Below are positions 32,124 through 40,871 of a stretch of DNA of 64,000 nt, one piece after another (position 1 is the stretch's first letter; every line of letters starts with the position of its first letter). Source of the DNA: Lysobacterales bacterium (GTDB lineage: Bacteria; Pseudomonadota; Gammaproteobacteria; Xanthomonadales; Rhodanobacteraceae); the NCBI GenBank assembly GCA_017305055.1, contig JAFKMZ010000010.1, forward strand, positions 62,001-126,000. The letters are read 5' to 3'. A program made the translations under genes and the position numbers. The notes beneath the pieces are model-generated. The model made no database searches, was not told the origin of the DNA, and saw only the letters and a list, made by a program, of their open reading frames with translations.

Positions 32124-34054
32124 GCCTGCGCACTCGCTTGGGGGTCTCCGGAGGACACGGCGCTGGCAGCGACGGGTGCCGGGACCGTGAAGGGATCCTC
32201 GATCAGGTGTACCCGCGGCGGCTCGTCATGCCGCGGTCGGAAATAAGGTTTGCGCCGGTTGGCGCGCGGGTCGAAGCGCCAACGCGCCACGCGACGGATG
32301 CCGACTGCGTATACCGCCAGCGTGCCATCCGCCTGCAGATGGATGCGCAGGAAGTTCTTGTAGTGCTCGATGTGCTGTGACGAATAGGCCTCGTTGAAAT
32401 TGACCCCCGGCAGCAGCGCCAGGCTGAACAGCAAGGCGCCCAGCGGCCCGCCGATCACGATCATCTCGACGATGTACAGCGCGCCCTGCATCCACAGCCG
32501 CTCGTGACCCGGCGCCTGCAGGCCGAGCAGCGCGCCGATGTGGGCAAACCACCAGGTGAGCGCGAGCACCAGGGCCAGGTGGGCCAGCCCGTGCACGACG
32601 CCGATCCACTTGAGCCAGGCCGGTCGGCCGGGATCCGGATTGCAGAACTGGTACAGGCCAAACACCAGCAGCGCGGCAATCACCATCAGCGCCGGCACCT
32701 GCACCATGATCTCCACCAGCACACCGAATACGTCACCGGCACGGGACAGCGGCTGCTGGCTCAACCAGGCCATCAAGGCATTCATTGGCGTATCCGCGCC
32801 GACCGTGCTCTGCACCAGCAGCGAGCCCTGGCTGGCGCTCTGCAGCAGCCACCCGCACAGCACGTAGATCAGGCCGAGGGCGAACACGAACCATGGGTTC
32901 TTGAAGCCCAGCAGCAGTGCCCCGGCGCGCAGGCGGCGTGAGGTGGATTGGTCCGGATACACCGGGCCGCGGGCATAGGTCTTGGTGGTCGCGCTGGTGC
33001 CCTGTCCGGGTTCGGTCGAATCCACCTTGGTCAGCTCGATGGCGTCGGGCAACCGGTGCGTGCCGTACAGATAGGCGCCACCGCCGCCGGCCGTGAGCTT
33101 GTGCCGCTGCCCGGTCGAATCTGAGTAGCGCGCGTAATGGTGCAGGTCGCCACTCAGTGAGAGCATCAGTTTCGCCTGCCGCGGGCACAGGATCGTGCGT
33201 TCGAAGAACAGCAGGTTGCGGTTGGCGTTCGACGTATCGCACTCTTCCACCCATGACGGCTGCGCCGTGCACAGGATCACCTGGTCACCGGGCTGCATGT
33301 GTGCGGCCACTTCGGTGAAGTAGTCGATCTGTGGCTGGTCGATGTCCGAGGCCAGCTGGATGTCGATGCCGAGCAGCCACCAGCGCTGCGGCAGCTTCAG
33401 CGCGAAGTAGCTGCGCGTCTGCCGGGTCTTCCAGGCACCGATGGAGCGGCGCTGGCAGAACAGGCGCATGAAGCTGGTGAGACCGTCGTACCAGTCGTGG
33501 TTGCCCGGTATCGAGAACAGGTGCGGCCTGGCCGCTTCCTCGTCAATCCACGGCAGCGCCGCCTCGAACGGGCCGTAGAAGCGGTTTTCGTATTGTGTGC
33601 GGGAGGCGGTCGGATACACCTGGTCGCCGCCAAGGATCAACACCTGGCCACGCTTGGTCGCCGCCAGCAGCTCGCGCTGCCGCGGATGTTCGGGCAACGC
33701 CTCGGCAGGCAGTTGCGCGTGGCCAAACAGCCACGCCACGCTATAGGTGGAATCGAAGCCATCGCCGAGATCGGCGGCAAAATCGATCCACAATTCGGGT
33801 GATCCGGAATAGTCATGGATCGCCGGTTGGGCACCATGCGCCAGTGCCGCCTGGGTCTCGCGCTGGTCGGCATAGGCGCCGAAGATGCTCGAGAGCAGCG
33901 CGCGGATGCCGGTGCGGATCAGCTGCACCGGATCGAACCACTGCGTCATGCGCTGCGGCGTCCAGGTCAGCGGGACCGGCGCGCTGTCCACAGCCACCGC
34001 CGGCTCTTCCGCGGGCGGGACCGTGGGATCGTAGGGAACTCGCGAGGTAGGCAT
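32102..34054 (-). CDS. Metallophosphoesterase with C-terminal membrane segments
   Basis: The 650-residue protein has an N-terminal calcineurin-like phosphoesterase domain: GGDQVYP (Asp144), GNHDWYDG (Asn186-His187-Asp188) and SGDLHHYARY. Several hydrophobic helices follow (from NPWFVFALGLIYVLCGWLLQ through VEMIVIGGPLGALLFSLALL), then a basic cytoplasmic tail. The metal-binding residues look intact. A membrane-attached phosphoesterase beside lipases and an oxidase suggests action on a phosphorylated lipid intermediate (inference). It is 27 nt downstream of the patatin gene and overlaps the GMC gene. Confidence 0.85.
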   Translation of the reverse strand: MPTSRVPYDPTVPPAEEPAVAVDSAPVPLTWTPQRMTQWFDPVQLIRTGIRALLSSIFGAYADQRETQAALAHGAQPAIHDYSGSPELWIDFAADLGDGFDSTYSVAWLFGHAQLPAEALPEHPRQRELLAATKRGQVLILGGDQVYPTASRTQYENRFYGPFEAALPWIDEEAARPHLFSIPGNHDWYDGLTSFMRLFCQRRSIGAWKTRQTRSYFALKLPQRWWLLGIDIQLASDIDQPQIDYFTEVAAHMQPGDQVILCTAQPSWVEECDTSNANRNLLFFERTILCPRQAKLMLSLSGDLHHYARYSDSTGQRHKLTAGGGGAYLYGTHRLPDAIELTKVDSTEPGQGTSATTKTYARGPVYPDQSTSRRLRAGALLLGFKNPWFVFALGLIYVLCGWLLQSASQGSLLVQSTVGADTPMNALMAWLSQQPLSRAGDVFGVLVEIMVQVPALMVIAALLVFGLYQFCNPDPGRPAWLKWIGVVHGLAHLALVLALTWWFAHIGALLGLQAPGHERLWMQGALYIVEMIVIGGPLGALLFSLALLPGVNFNEAYSSQHIEHYKNFLRIHLQADGTLAVYAVGIRRVARWRFDPRANRRKPYFRPRHDEPPRVHLIEDPFTVPAPVAASAVSSGDPQASAQAWNTSTQ

Positions 34055-34081
34055 GTGATACCCCCAGGTCTCAGCCCGGCC

Positions 34082-35629
34082 TCATTTGAACGCAGCCGGC
34101 GCGTAGCTCTTCCACAGCTCCCTGGCGAAGAAGCTGCCGAACTGGCCGATCAGTCTGGCCGCCTCCACCGGCGAGCCGGCGTCCACCGCGCGCACGCTCG
34201 CCGCGACCTTGGCGAACGCGATGGCATCGAGCCTGAGCACGCCGGCACCAACCACCTTGCCGGTGGTGTCACTACCCTCGTGCAAGCGGGTGTACAGCGT
34301 GGTGGTGTCGCTCCACAGGTCGAAGCCCGGGTCGTCGTGGACATGCTTGGCCCCGGCCAGGTAATAAGCCTTGCCGGCGTGCTCGAACGGCAGCTCGTAC
34401 ACCATCAGCGTGGTGTCTGCGGCATCGGCCGGCGCGAACAGGCGGAACACGCCCGCTCCGGTCGGCATGGCCATGCCCATCGGGGCGAAATCGATGGTGC
34501 CGGCCAGCGTGCCGTTGTGGTTCGGGTCCTGGACGAAGCGGTCCAGGTCCCTCACGGTGACGGTGACGTGGATCGCCAGCGTGGTCCCAGCGCCCTTGCC
34601 GGCGGTGGCACCCGCGTCCGGCTCGGTGGCGCCGAGCGAAAAAGGCCCCTGCATGGTTTCCTGGAACGAAATCCCTGGTACGGCGGGTGTCATCATGAGC
34701 GTCTCCGGGCTGAGGGCATCGCCCTCATCGGTCGTGGTGGCGAGGTAACGCTGGGCGTCCACATAGCCCATCTGGATCAGCGTACGTGCGTCGGTGCGCC
34801 CCAGGTACAGATCCGTGTCCAGCGGCAGCGGATGCGGCGGACGGATGACGTGCACCCGGATGGGAGCCCGCTGTCCGTACGGCGAGTCGCCTGCGGCAAT
34901 GCGCGCGTTGAGCTGGGCGATGTCGTCGAACTCGCGGTTGAGGCTGGCATTGGCGGCCATCTCCAGCATCTGCACGTAGATGTGCAAGGCGCCGCCCAGG
35001 TACTCGGCGCTGTTGCCCAGGCACCAGACCAGCCAGATTTCCTCGGCACCGCGGCGCACCGCCTCCATCAGGTTCGCGTCACGGGCGAACGCCGCATCGA
35101 GATAGACCGAGCCGTTCCAGCCCACCGGCGGCATGACACCCGGCAGCGACATGCCGGCGACAAACAGCTCCTGATTCAGCTGCTGGTGCGCGACGACCTC
35201 GTTGACCTTGCGTGTGTAGTTGAAGACGTTGAACGTGCCCTGCAGCCACGTCGCGCCGCGCACGGCCTCCAGGTCGATGCCCAGGTGCGGATAGACATAG
35301 TCGATGAAGGCGTCGGCGCTGCCCATGGCCACCTGCCGATCCTGGCGCAGGTAGCTCTCCAGCGGCATCAGCGACAGCGAGCGCCGAAGCTGCAGGCTCG
35401 TCCAGCGCTCGCCCATCTCCGCCGGCGACAGCCCTGACAACAGCATGGCAAGGTTGATTGCCCCGCCCGAGGTGGCATCGATGTGCTGGAAGGCGAGGCC
35501 GGCCTCATGCAGGGCCCGCAACACGCCAGCCTGGTAGGACAGCCGCATGCCGCCGCCGGACAGCACCAGCGAACGGCGGCGAGCGGCGTCGGCTGGGGCG
35601 GCAAACACGGGAGGACTGGGCGTGGTCAC
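34082..35629 (-). CDS. Patatin-like phospholipase
   Basis: The 515-residue protein has the patatin oxyanion motif LVLSGGGMRLSYQAG (22-36). The nucleophile Ser54 sits in DATSGGAINLA, so the usual G-x-S-x-G reads A-T-S-G-G. The catalytic Asp is probably Asp178 in VYLDAAFARD. Catalysis therefore uses the Ser-Asp dyad on acyl lipids. A C-terminal ~200-residue domain without a recognised family follows. The start is a GTG overlapping the hydrolase stop by 4 nt (GTGA), so translation is coupled. Confidence 0.88.
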   Translation of the reverse strand: MTTPSPPVFAAPADAARRRSLVLSGGGMRLSYQAGVLRALHEAGLAFQHIDATSGGAINLAMLLSGLSPAEMGERWTSLQLRRSLSLMPLESYLRQDRQVAMGSADAFIDYVYPHLGIDLEAVRGATWLQGTFNVFNYTRKVNEVVAHQQLNQELFVAGMSLPGVMPPVGWNGSVYLDAAFARDANLMEAVRRGAEEIWLVWCLGNSAEYLGGALHIYVQMLEMAANASLNREFDDIAQLNARIAAGDSPYGQRAPIRVHVIRPPHPLPLDTDLYLGRTDARTLIQMGYVDAQRYLATTTDEGDALSPETLMMTPAVPGISFQETMQGPFSLGATEPDAGATAGKGAGTTLAIHVTVTVRDLDRFVQDPNHNGTLAGTIDFAPMGMAMPTGAGVFRLFAPADAADTTLMVYELPFEHAGKAYYLAGAKHVHDDPGFDLWSDTTTLYTRLHEGSDTTGKVVGAGVLRLDAIAFAKVAASVRAVDAGSPVEAARLIGQFGSFFARELWKSYAPAAFK

Positions 35630-36711
35630 GACTCGGCGGTCTCCTCGAGGTGGCGCAGTATATACGGATAGACGTCCCGATCGGCATGCTCGCCGATGAT
35701 GCAGTCGACGTGGCCGTAGCCGGGGATCACCTCGCGCCAGTACAGCGCAGAGCCATTGCGCTCTGCCAGCGCGTCCCGTGACGCGGCCGTGCTCTCGGGC
35801 ACCAGGCAGTCATTGTCGGCACCATGCACGAACAGGATCGGGATCGCCATCAGCTCCAGGCGTGGCAGGTAGCTGTCGGTGCCGTCCTCGCGCACCACGT
35901 GTCCGGCCCGCAGGTTGCGGATAAGGTGCCGGAACGCGCGCAGGTTCGCCTGGCCGAACTGCTCGGGCAGGGTCGCGTGCGTCTCGCCGCCCAGCCTGGC
36001 GTGCCGGTACAGCGGCCCATACATCGCGCTGATGCGCCGGCAGGTGGCGCTGTCGCAGCGCTCGGCCGGTGCGATCGGTTGCAGCCGGGTGCCCAGCGCG
36101 AACATGCGCTCACGCCAGCCACCGTGGGGCTGCGGCACCGCGTGCAGGGCCTTCACCCCGAGCCAGCCCATGAGCGTCGGCATCCCCATGTACGACTTGA
36201 GACGGTTCAGGGGCGCGGGGATGGGATGGATCGCCACCTGCGAGCACACCGCGGAGCGCACGCCTTGCAAGCCGGACAGCATGGCCATGCTGAAGGTCTG
36301 CGCACCGATACCATGGGCGACGACCTGGACGCTGCGCGCACCACTGACGGCGAGGACCAGCTGCACCGCGGCTGGGTAGTCGTATTGCGCGATCTCGTCG
36401 AAGCTCGACTGCCGCGACTGTGCATCGAGGTCGATGCTGAGGCGCATGTCCAGCAACCAGACGTCGAAACCGGCGGCGTACAGGTATTCGAGGAGATTGG
36501 TGGGAATCGTATCCAGCGCATACATGCGGCTGGACACGCCGATGCAGTGCACCAGCATGACCGGTCCGCGGCTGCCGCCCCGATGGCGCGTCAGGCGCAG
36601 TTCCACCCCATCCTCGGTGGTGAAGGGGTGGGTTTGCGCGGCATCCACGCGCAGGCGCCGGCGCCCCGGGACGTCCGCGTGCCGCATGGTCGTCTCCCCC
36701 AGCACCATCAT
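35626..36711 (-). CDS. Alpha/beta hydrolase-fold protein lacking the nucleophile
   Basis: The 361-residue alpha/beta hydrolase fold has the oxyanion-side VMLVHCIGVS, the nucleophile-elbow segment VVAHGIGAQTF, HGADNDCLVPES (acid region) and PGYGHVD (His334). At the elbow the residue expected to be Ser or Cys is Gly134, so classical hydrolysis is not expected; Asp299/Asp301 and His334 remain. It is homologous to the hydrolase at 37633 along its whole length. It overlaps the decarboxylase-like gene (ATGA) upstream and the patatin gene downstream, both by 4 nt. Confidence 0.8.
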   Translation of the reverse strand: MMVLGETTMRHADVPGRRRLRVDAAQTHPFTTEDGVELRLTRHRGGSRGPVMLVHCIGVSSRMYALDTIPTNLLEYLYAAGFDVWLLDMRLSIDLDAQSRQSSFDEIAQYDYPAAVQLVLAVSGARSVQVVAHGIGAQTFSMAMLSGLQGVRSAVCSQVAIHPIPAPLNRLKSYMGMPTLMGWLGVKALHAVPQPHGGWRERMFALGTRLQPIAPAERCDSATCRRISAMYGPLYRHARLGGETHATLPEQFGQANLRAFRHLIRNLRAGHVVREDGTDSYLPRLELMAIPILFVHGADNDCLVPESTAASRDALAERNGSALYWREVIPGYGHVDCIIGEHADRDVYPYILRHLEETAES

Positions 36712-37619
36712 GCTCCGGCATCGACAGCGGAGCGCGGGGTGGCGTCATGCCCCGCCGCTGCGGAACCAGGCGGCGGCAGCCAGGTTTCCCCGAGGCCCAG
36801 ACCGACCACGCTTTCCAGTCCCTCCGGCACCTGGGCGGGGGGCTCGGCGTAGCTCAGGAACCAGCTTTCCAGGTGGTCATCGAGCACCCCGGAACTCTCC
36901 GGGAAGTAGCCGACGAACAGCGGCCGTTCGCCGATTTCCAGCCGGCGCAGGACCTCGGCGCGCGGGTGCGTGCCGAGCGTGAGCCGCGCCGACGCCTTGC
37001 GCCACAGTCGAAAGCCCATCTTGCCGTGGAAGTAGATGCTGGACTTCATCAGCATGCCGCGGAACGCGCACCAGTTGATCGCGCCCGTGCTGACCGGAAA
37101 CGACTCCCGGCGCGGCCGCCCGATTTCCACTTCCGCCACCATCGCGCCATCGAGGTCATAGCGGCTGCGCACGGACGCGTCCGTGATCTGGAAGTCCAGG
37201 TTGGCCTGGTGCTTGGGCATGCCCCAGATGCCCTTGCCGCCCTTCACCGAGACCTCGGTACTGACCGGCAGGTCGAACACGTACTGGCCGAGGCCGCAGG
37301 ACTTGCGGAACAGCATGGCGCGCAGCAGCGATACCGGCCGTGGCCCGTGCGTGCAGCCGATGCCGAGGCTGTACTCGATGTACTTGCCGATGCTGGTCTG
37401 GCGGTAGTCGATCACCGATACCAACAGGATCGCATGGCGCCCGAGGCGCAGCGGATGCAGCTCGTTGCCCGGCAGCAGTTCGGCCGCGCGCACGGGGTTG
37501 ATGGGAAACGCCGCCATCAAGGCCGGGCTGCCGGCAGATGCCACCGGCAGCACAAACGGGATGCCATCCACCAGGGCATGCCGGCCACCTTGTTGCCTGA
37601 GTCTGCGGGGTATCGCCAT
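36708..37619 (-). CDS. Acetoacetate decarboxylase family protein
   Basis: The 303-residue protein carries the ADC-family segment SVKGGKGIWGMPKHQANL (124-141). Lys135 in GMPK occupies the place of the Schiff-base lysine of acetoacetate decarboxylase (GFPK). Also family-like are YIEYSLGIGC and VFDLPVSTEVSV. Relatives include decarboxylases, aldolase-dehydratases and lactonase-like members, so the reaction is open. It sits between two alpha/beta hydrolases in a tightly packed operon: 13 nt after the first, 4-nt overlap with the second. Confidence 0.82.
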   Translation of the reverse strand: MAIPRRLRQQGGRHALVDGIPFVLPVASAGSPALMAAFPINPVRAAELLPGNELHPLRLGRHAILLVSVIDYRQTSIGKYIEYSLGIGCTHGPRPVSLLRAMLFRKSCGLGQYVFDLPVSTEVSVKGGKGIWGMPKHQANLDFQITDASVRSRYDLDGAMVAEVEIGRPRRESFPVSTGAINWCAFRGMLMKSSIYFHGKMGFRLWRKASARLTLGTHPRAEVLRRLEIGERPLFVGYFPESSGVLDDHLESWFLSYAEPPAQVPEGLESVVGLGLGETWLPPPGSAAAGHDATPRSAVDAGA

Positions 37620-37632
37620 ATGCGCCTCGCCT

Positions 37633-38685
37633 CTAGTTGGTCCGGTCCAGCTCCTGCAGCATCAGCGGCAGCACGTCGCGATGGGCGTGCTGGCCCATGA
37701 AGATGTCCAGATGGCCGTACTCGGGAATGACATGCAAGCTGTGGTATCCGGGACGCAGGCCGTCGAGCCAGGCAAAACTGCGCTGCTGACTCTCCGGCAG
37801 GAAACAGCGGTTCCTGGCACCGGTGAAGAACGCGAAGCGCGCCGTGGTTTTCGGAGCCTGCGCAACGGGATCGGCAGGCACGTCCTTGGGGCGGTCGTAC
37901 GCCACCAGGTGCCCGGCCGCAATGCAATCGGCCATCTGCTGGAAGAACGAGAGCGGCACGTCGGCAAACTCGCCCTGCATCCAGTCATGGGTGGCCGCAT
38001 TCAGGTTTTCGTGCCGCCACAGCGTGGGAAAGCCGACCCCGTAGGCGAAGCTCGACCAGCGGCAGACCATGTTGTCGCATTCGTGGTGGGTCAAGCGGAT
38101 CACGCCGTTCAGCGTCTTGGCCAGCAGACCCGGAGGATGCAGCCCCCATTGCGGGTTGACGAACGGGGTGAGCGAGGCCAGCAGCGGCACGCTGAGCTTG
38201 CCCTTGATGCGTGCCGCCAGCGGCACGACGGTGTGGAAAGACACCGCGTTGCTGACGATCGTGTCCACCTGGGGCAGCAGGCCGAGCGCCGCGGACAGAC
38301 AGAACGACGTGGAACCCTGGCAATGCACGATGGCCTTGATGCTGGTGGCGCCGGTCTCCCTGGCAACCGTCTCGACCGCCACCGGATGGTCATAGAGTGC
38401 AGCTTGATCGATGGTCCATCGGCACGGAGTCAGGTCGATGCTGGCGCGCCAGTTTTCCATCCATACGTCATAGCCTGCGTCCAGCAGCAGGTCGACGACA
38501 GTGGCCTCGACAGGCGCGCGGAAGATGTTCGCCCGTACCCCCGCGCCATGCACCAGCAGGACCGGTCCCTTGTCCGGAGAGCGCTGGCCACGCACCTGGA
38601 CGACGTTGCACGGCTGCCCGTCGCGCGCCTGGAACGGCACCACCCGATCCACTGCGGCGGCGTGACTCTGGCTGGCGAATGGCAT
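37633..38685 (-). CDS. Alpha/beta hydrolase with cysteine nucleophile
   Basis: The 350-residue alpha/beta hydrolase is the first gene of the six-gene operon. The nucleophile elbow reads AIVHCQGSTSF with Cys122 where Ser is usual. His325 is in PEYGHLD, but both Asp positions of its paralogue (GADNDCLVPES) are Arg here (GARNRCFLPES, Arg291/Arg293). It is a paralogue of the protein at 35626. Similar domains occur fused to GMC oxidoreductases in actinobacteria (from memory), which links it to the GMC gene at the operon's end. Substrate unknown. Confidence 0.82.
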   Translation of the reverse strand: MPFASQSHAAAVDRVVPFQARDGQPCNVVQVRGQRSPDKGPVLLVHGAGVRANIFRAPVEATVVDLLLDAGYDVWMENWRASIDLTPCRWTIDQAALYDHPVAVETVARETGATSIKAIVHCQGSTSFCLSAALGLLPQVDTIVSNAVSFHTVVPLAARIKGKLSVPLLASLTPFVNPQWGLHPPGLLAKTLNGVIRLTHHECDNMVCRWSSFAYGVGFPTLWRHENLNAATHDWMQGEFADVPLSFFQQMADCIAAGHLVAYDRPKDVPADPVAQAPKTTARFAFFTGARNRCFLPESQQRSFAWLDGLRPGYHSLHVIPEYGHLDIFMGQHAHRDVLPLMLQELDRTN

Positions 38686-38841
38686 GCGGCCCCTCCGTGA
38701 GTCAAAGCTGGCGACGGCTGGACGGCTTTACAGCCATTCCACGGCGTACGGATACACTGTTCCCCACACCCCGTCAAATCCTTTTTCGGAGACCGTGCGG
38801 CGCGAAACGCCCGGCCCCCGCAGCGGCTTGCCAATGCGGCT

Positions 38842-39600
38842 TCAGACCGCCCGCAGCGCCACCAGGATGGCCGGCACATGAGCCGTGACAGCCTCCAGAT
38901 GGGCGAAGATGTCGGCGGCGCTGATCTCCGCCTGATCGCCGCAGCCGGCGGCGAAATTGGCCACCAGGGCCAGGCACGCGTAGTCGACCGCCAACTCCCG
39001 CGCGAGCACGGCCTCGGGCATCCCGGTCATCCCCACCAGGTCACAGCCATCGCGCCGCAGGCGGGCGATTTCCGCGCGCGTCTCCAGGCTCGGCCCCTGG
39101 GTGACGCCATAGCACCCACCGTCCACGACCGCCACCCCGGCCTCGGCCGCAGCCGCCAGCAACTGCCGACGCAAAGATGCCGCATAGGGCTCGGTGAAAT
39201 CGACATGCTCCACCTTGGCACCGTCGACGTCGTGGAAGCTGCCCTCGCGGCCCCAGGTGTAGTCGATGAGCTGGTCTGGCACCACGATGCTGCGCGGTCC
39301 CAGGTCGGCGCGTATCCCACCCACCGCATTGACCGCGACCAGGCGCCGGACACCAAGCTGGTGCAGGGCCCAGACATTGGCGCGGTAATTGACCCGATGC
39401 GGCGCCAGCCGATGATCCTCGCCGTGGCGGGCCAGGAAGGCCATGCGCTGCGCGCCCAGCATGCCAATCACGACCTCCCCGGAGGGCTCGCCAAACGGCG
39501 TCTGCACACGATGGCGCTCGGCGTCCTGCAGGCCGGCAAGCGCATACAGTCCGCTGCCGCCGATGACCCCAAGCGCGACCGGAGATGTGGTTTCTGTCAT
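38842..39600 (-). CDS. S-methyl-5'-thioinosine/thioadenosine phosphorylase
   Basis: The 252-residue trimeric-type purine nucleoside phosphorylase of the MTAP family begins LGVIGGSGLYALAGL with phosphate-binding FLARHGEDHRLAPHRVNYRAN. It has AVNAVGGIRADLGP and the purine-site segment LVGMTGMPEAVLARE. In Pseudomonas and relatives this clade prefers methylthioinosine formed by deaminating methylthioadenosine, and works in polyamine by-product salvage. The substrate choice here is inferred from lineage. MTETTSP at 39600 is the start; the upstream open frame is spurious. Confidence 0.88.
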   Translation of the reverse strand: MTETTSPVALGVIGGSGLYALAGLQDAERHRVQTPFGEPSGEVVIGMLGAQRMAFLARHGEDHRLAPHRVNYRANVWALHQLGVRRLVAVNAVGGIRADLGPRSIVVPDQLIDYTWGREGSFHDVDGAKVEHVDFTEPYAASLRRQLLAAAAEAGVAVVDGGCYGVTQGPSLETRAEIARLRRDGCDLVGMTGMPEAVLARELAVDYACLALVANFAAGCGDQAEISAADIFAHLEAVTAHVPAILVALRAV

Positions 39601-39842
39601 CACGGGTTCCTGGAGTTTCCCCGGCTGTCGCGGCGGAGCGCCACGTTCAGCGGCCGGCACGCCATTGTGCCGCGAAACCCGCGGCCAGCCCACCCCATGC
39701 AGATTCACCGCGCCAACATTGGCAGTCCAGACGGCCGTTGCCACCATTCGCAGACGCAGCGCGGCGGCCTTCTCCGGGGACTCCCGGTGGACGCTGGCAT
39801 GTGGTTGCAGCATCATGGCGCGACCAGTCAGGGGAGAGCACC

Positions 39843-40787
39843 ATGTTCCAGCGCATCACGCTTGCGGCCATCGCCTTCATCCTGTTCCCCGGGCTGGCGA
39901 CCCAAACCGCAGCCGCGGCTGACAACGCCCGCAATACCCCCAGCGCCAGCACCCTGCTGGCGCAATCCAAGCCCGACGAATGGCGCACACCCGACCCTGA
40001 AAACCTGCTGTATCTGCAACTGCCGAGCGGCCGGGTGATCATCGAGCTGGCACCCGGTTTCACCCCGCTGCATGCCGCCAATATCCGCACCCTGGCCCGC
40101 GCCCACTACTTCGACGGCTTGTCCATCCTGCGTGTCCAGGACGACTTCGTCAGCCAATGGGGCACCCCGGAAGACCCCAAGGACGGCTATGCCCCCACGC
40201 CACGCAACCGTGGGAGCGCCAAGACCAGCTTGCCGCCGGAATTCACCCGTCCACTCGATGCCGTCCTGCCCTGGACGGGTTTGCCTGACGGCGACCTCTA
40301 TGCGCCCGAGGTCGGTTTCAGCGAGGGCTTTCCGGTGGGGCGCGACCGCACCAGCGGGCAGGAATGGCTGCTGCACTGCTACGGCATGGTCGGCGTGGCC
40401 CGCGACAATGACCCGCAGAGCGGTGACGGTGGCTCGCTGTATGCGGTGATTGGGCAGGCACGCCGGCTGGACCGCAACTTGGCGGTCGCCGGCCGCGTCC
40501 TGGTCGGCATGCCGCTGCTCTCCGGGTTGCCACGCGGTGATGGTGACAAGGGCTTCTACACCGCGGCGGATCAGCGCACGCCGATCCGCTCGGTGCAGGT
40601 GGCTGCCGACATACCGGTGAAGCAGCGGCCCGCGATCCGGGTCCTGCGCACCGACAGTGCCACGTTTGCGGCCCTGCTCGATGCGGCGCGCAACCGGCAC
40701 GACGCGTTCTACAGCACAGCCCCGGGCAAGGTCGGCGTCTGCGACATCCCGGCGCCGGTACGCGAGGGTCCCGCCAACCGTCATTAA
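39843..40787 (+). CDS. Secreted cyclophilin-type peptidyl-prolyl isomerase
   Basis: The 314-residue protein has a signal peptide (about 1-24, ITLAAIAFILFPGLATQTAAAA). The cyclophilin-like domain begins LLYLQLPSGRVIIELAPGFTPLHAANIRTLARAHYFDGLSILRVQDDFVSQWG, i.e. the family order of beta strands and the F-x-R-V-x2-x-F-x2-Q motif in altered form. It is longer than simple PpiA and has extra loops, so activity may be weak. Start ATG 39843 follows GGGGAGAGCACC. Likely a periplasmic folding helper. Confidence 0.82.
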   Translation: MFQRITLAAIAFILFPGLATQTAAAADNARNTPSASTLLAQSKPDEWRTPDPENLLYLQLPSGRVIIELAPGFTPLHAANIRTLARAHYFDGLSILRVQDDFVSQWGTPEDPKDGYAPTPRNRGSAKTSLPPEFTRPLDAVLPWTGLPDGDLYAPEVGFSEGFPVGRDRTSGQEWLLHCYGMVGVARDNDPQSGDGGSLYAVIGQARRLDRNLAVAGRVLVGMPLLSGLPRGDGDKGFYTAADQRTPIRSVQVAADIPVKQRPAIRVLRTDSATFAALLDAARNRHDAFYSTAPGKVGVCDIPAPVREGPANRH

Positions 40788-40871
40788 GCACGGTCGGTGC
40801 CGTCTGCACCGCGCATACCTCGGCTCGGCACAGGCGCCTACAATGCGCGCAGCCCCTGCCCTGTGCCATCC

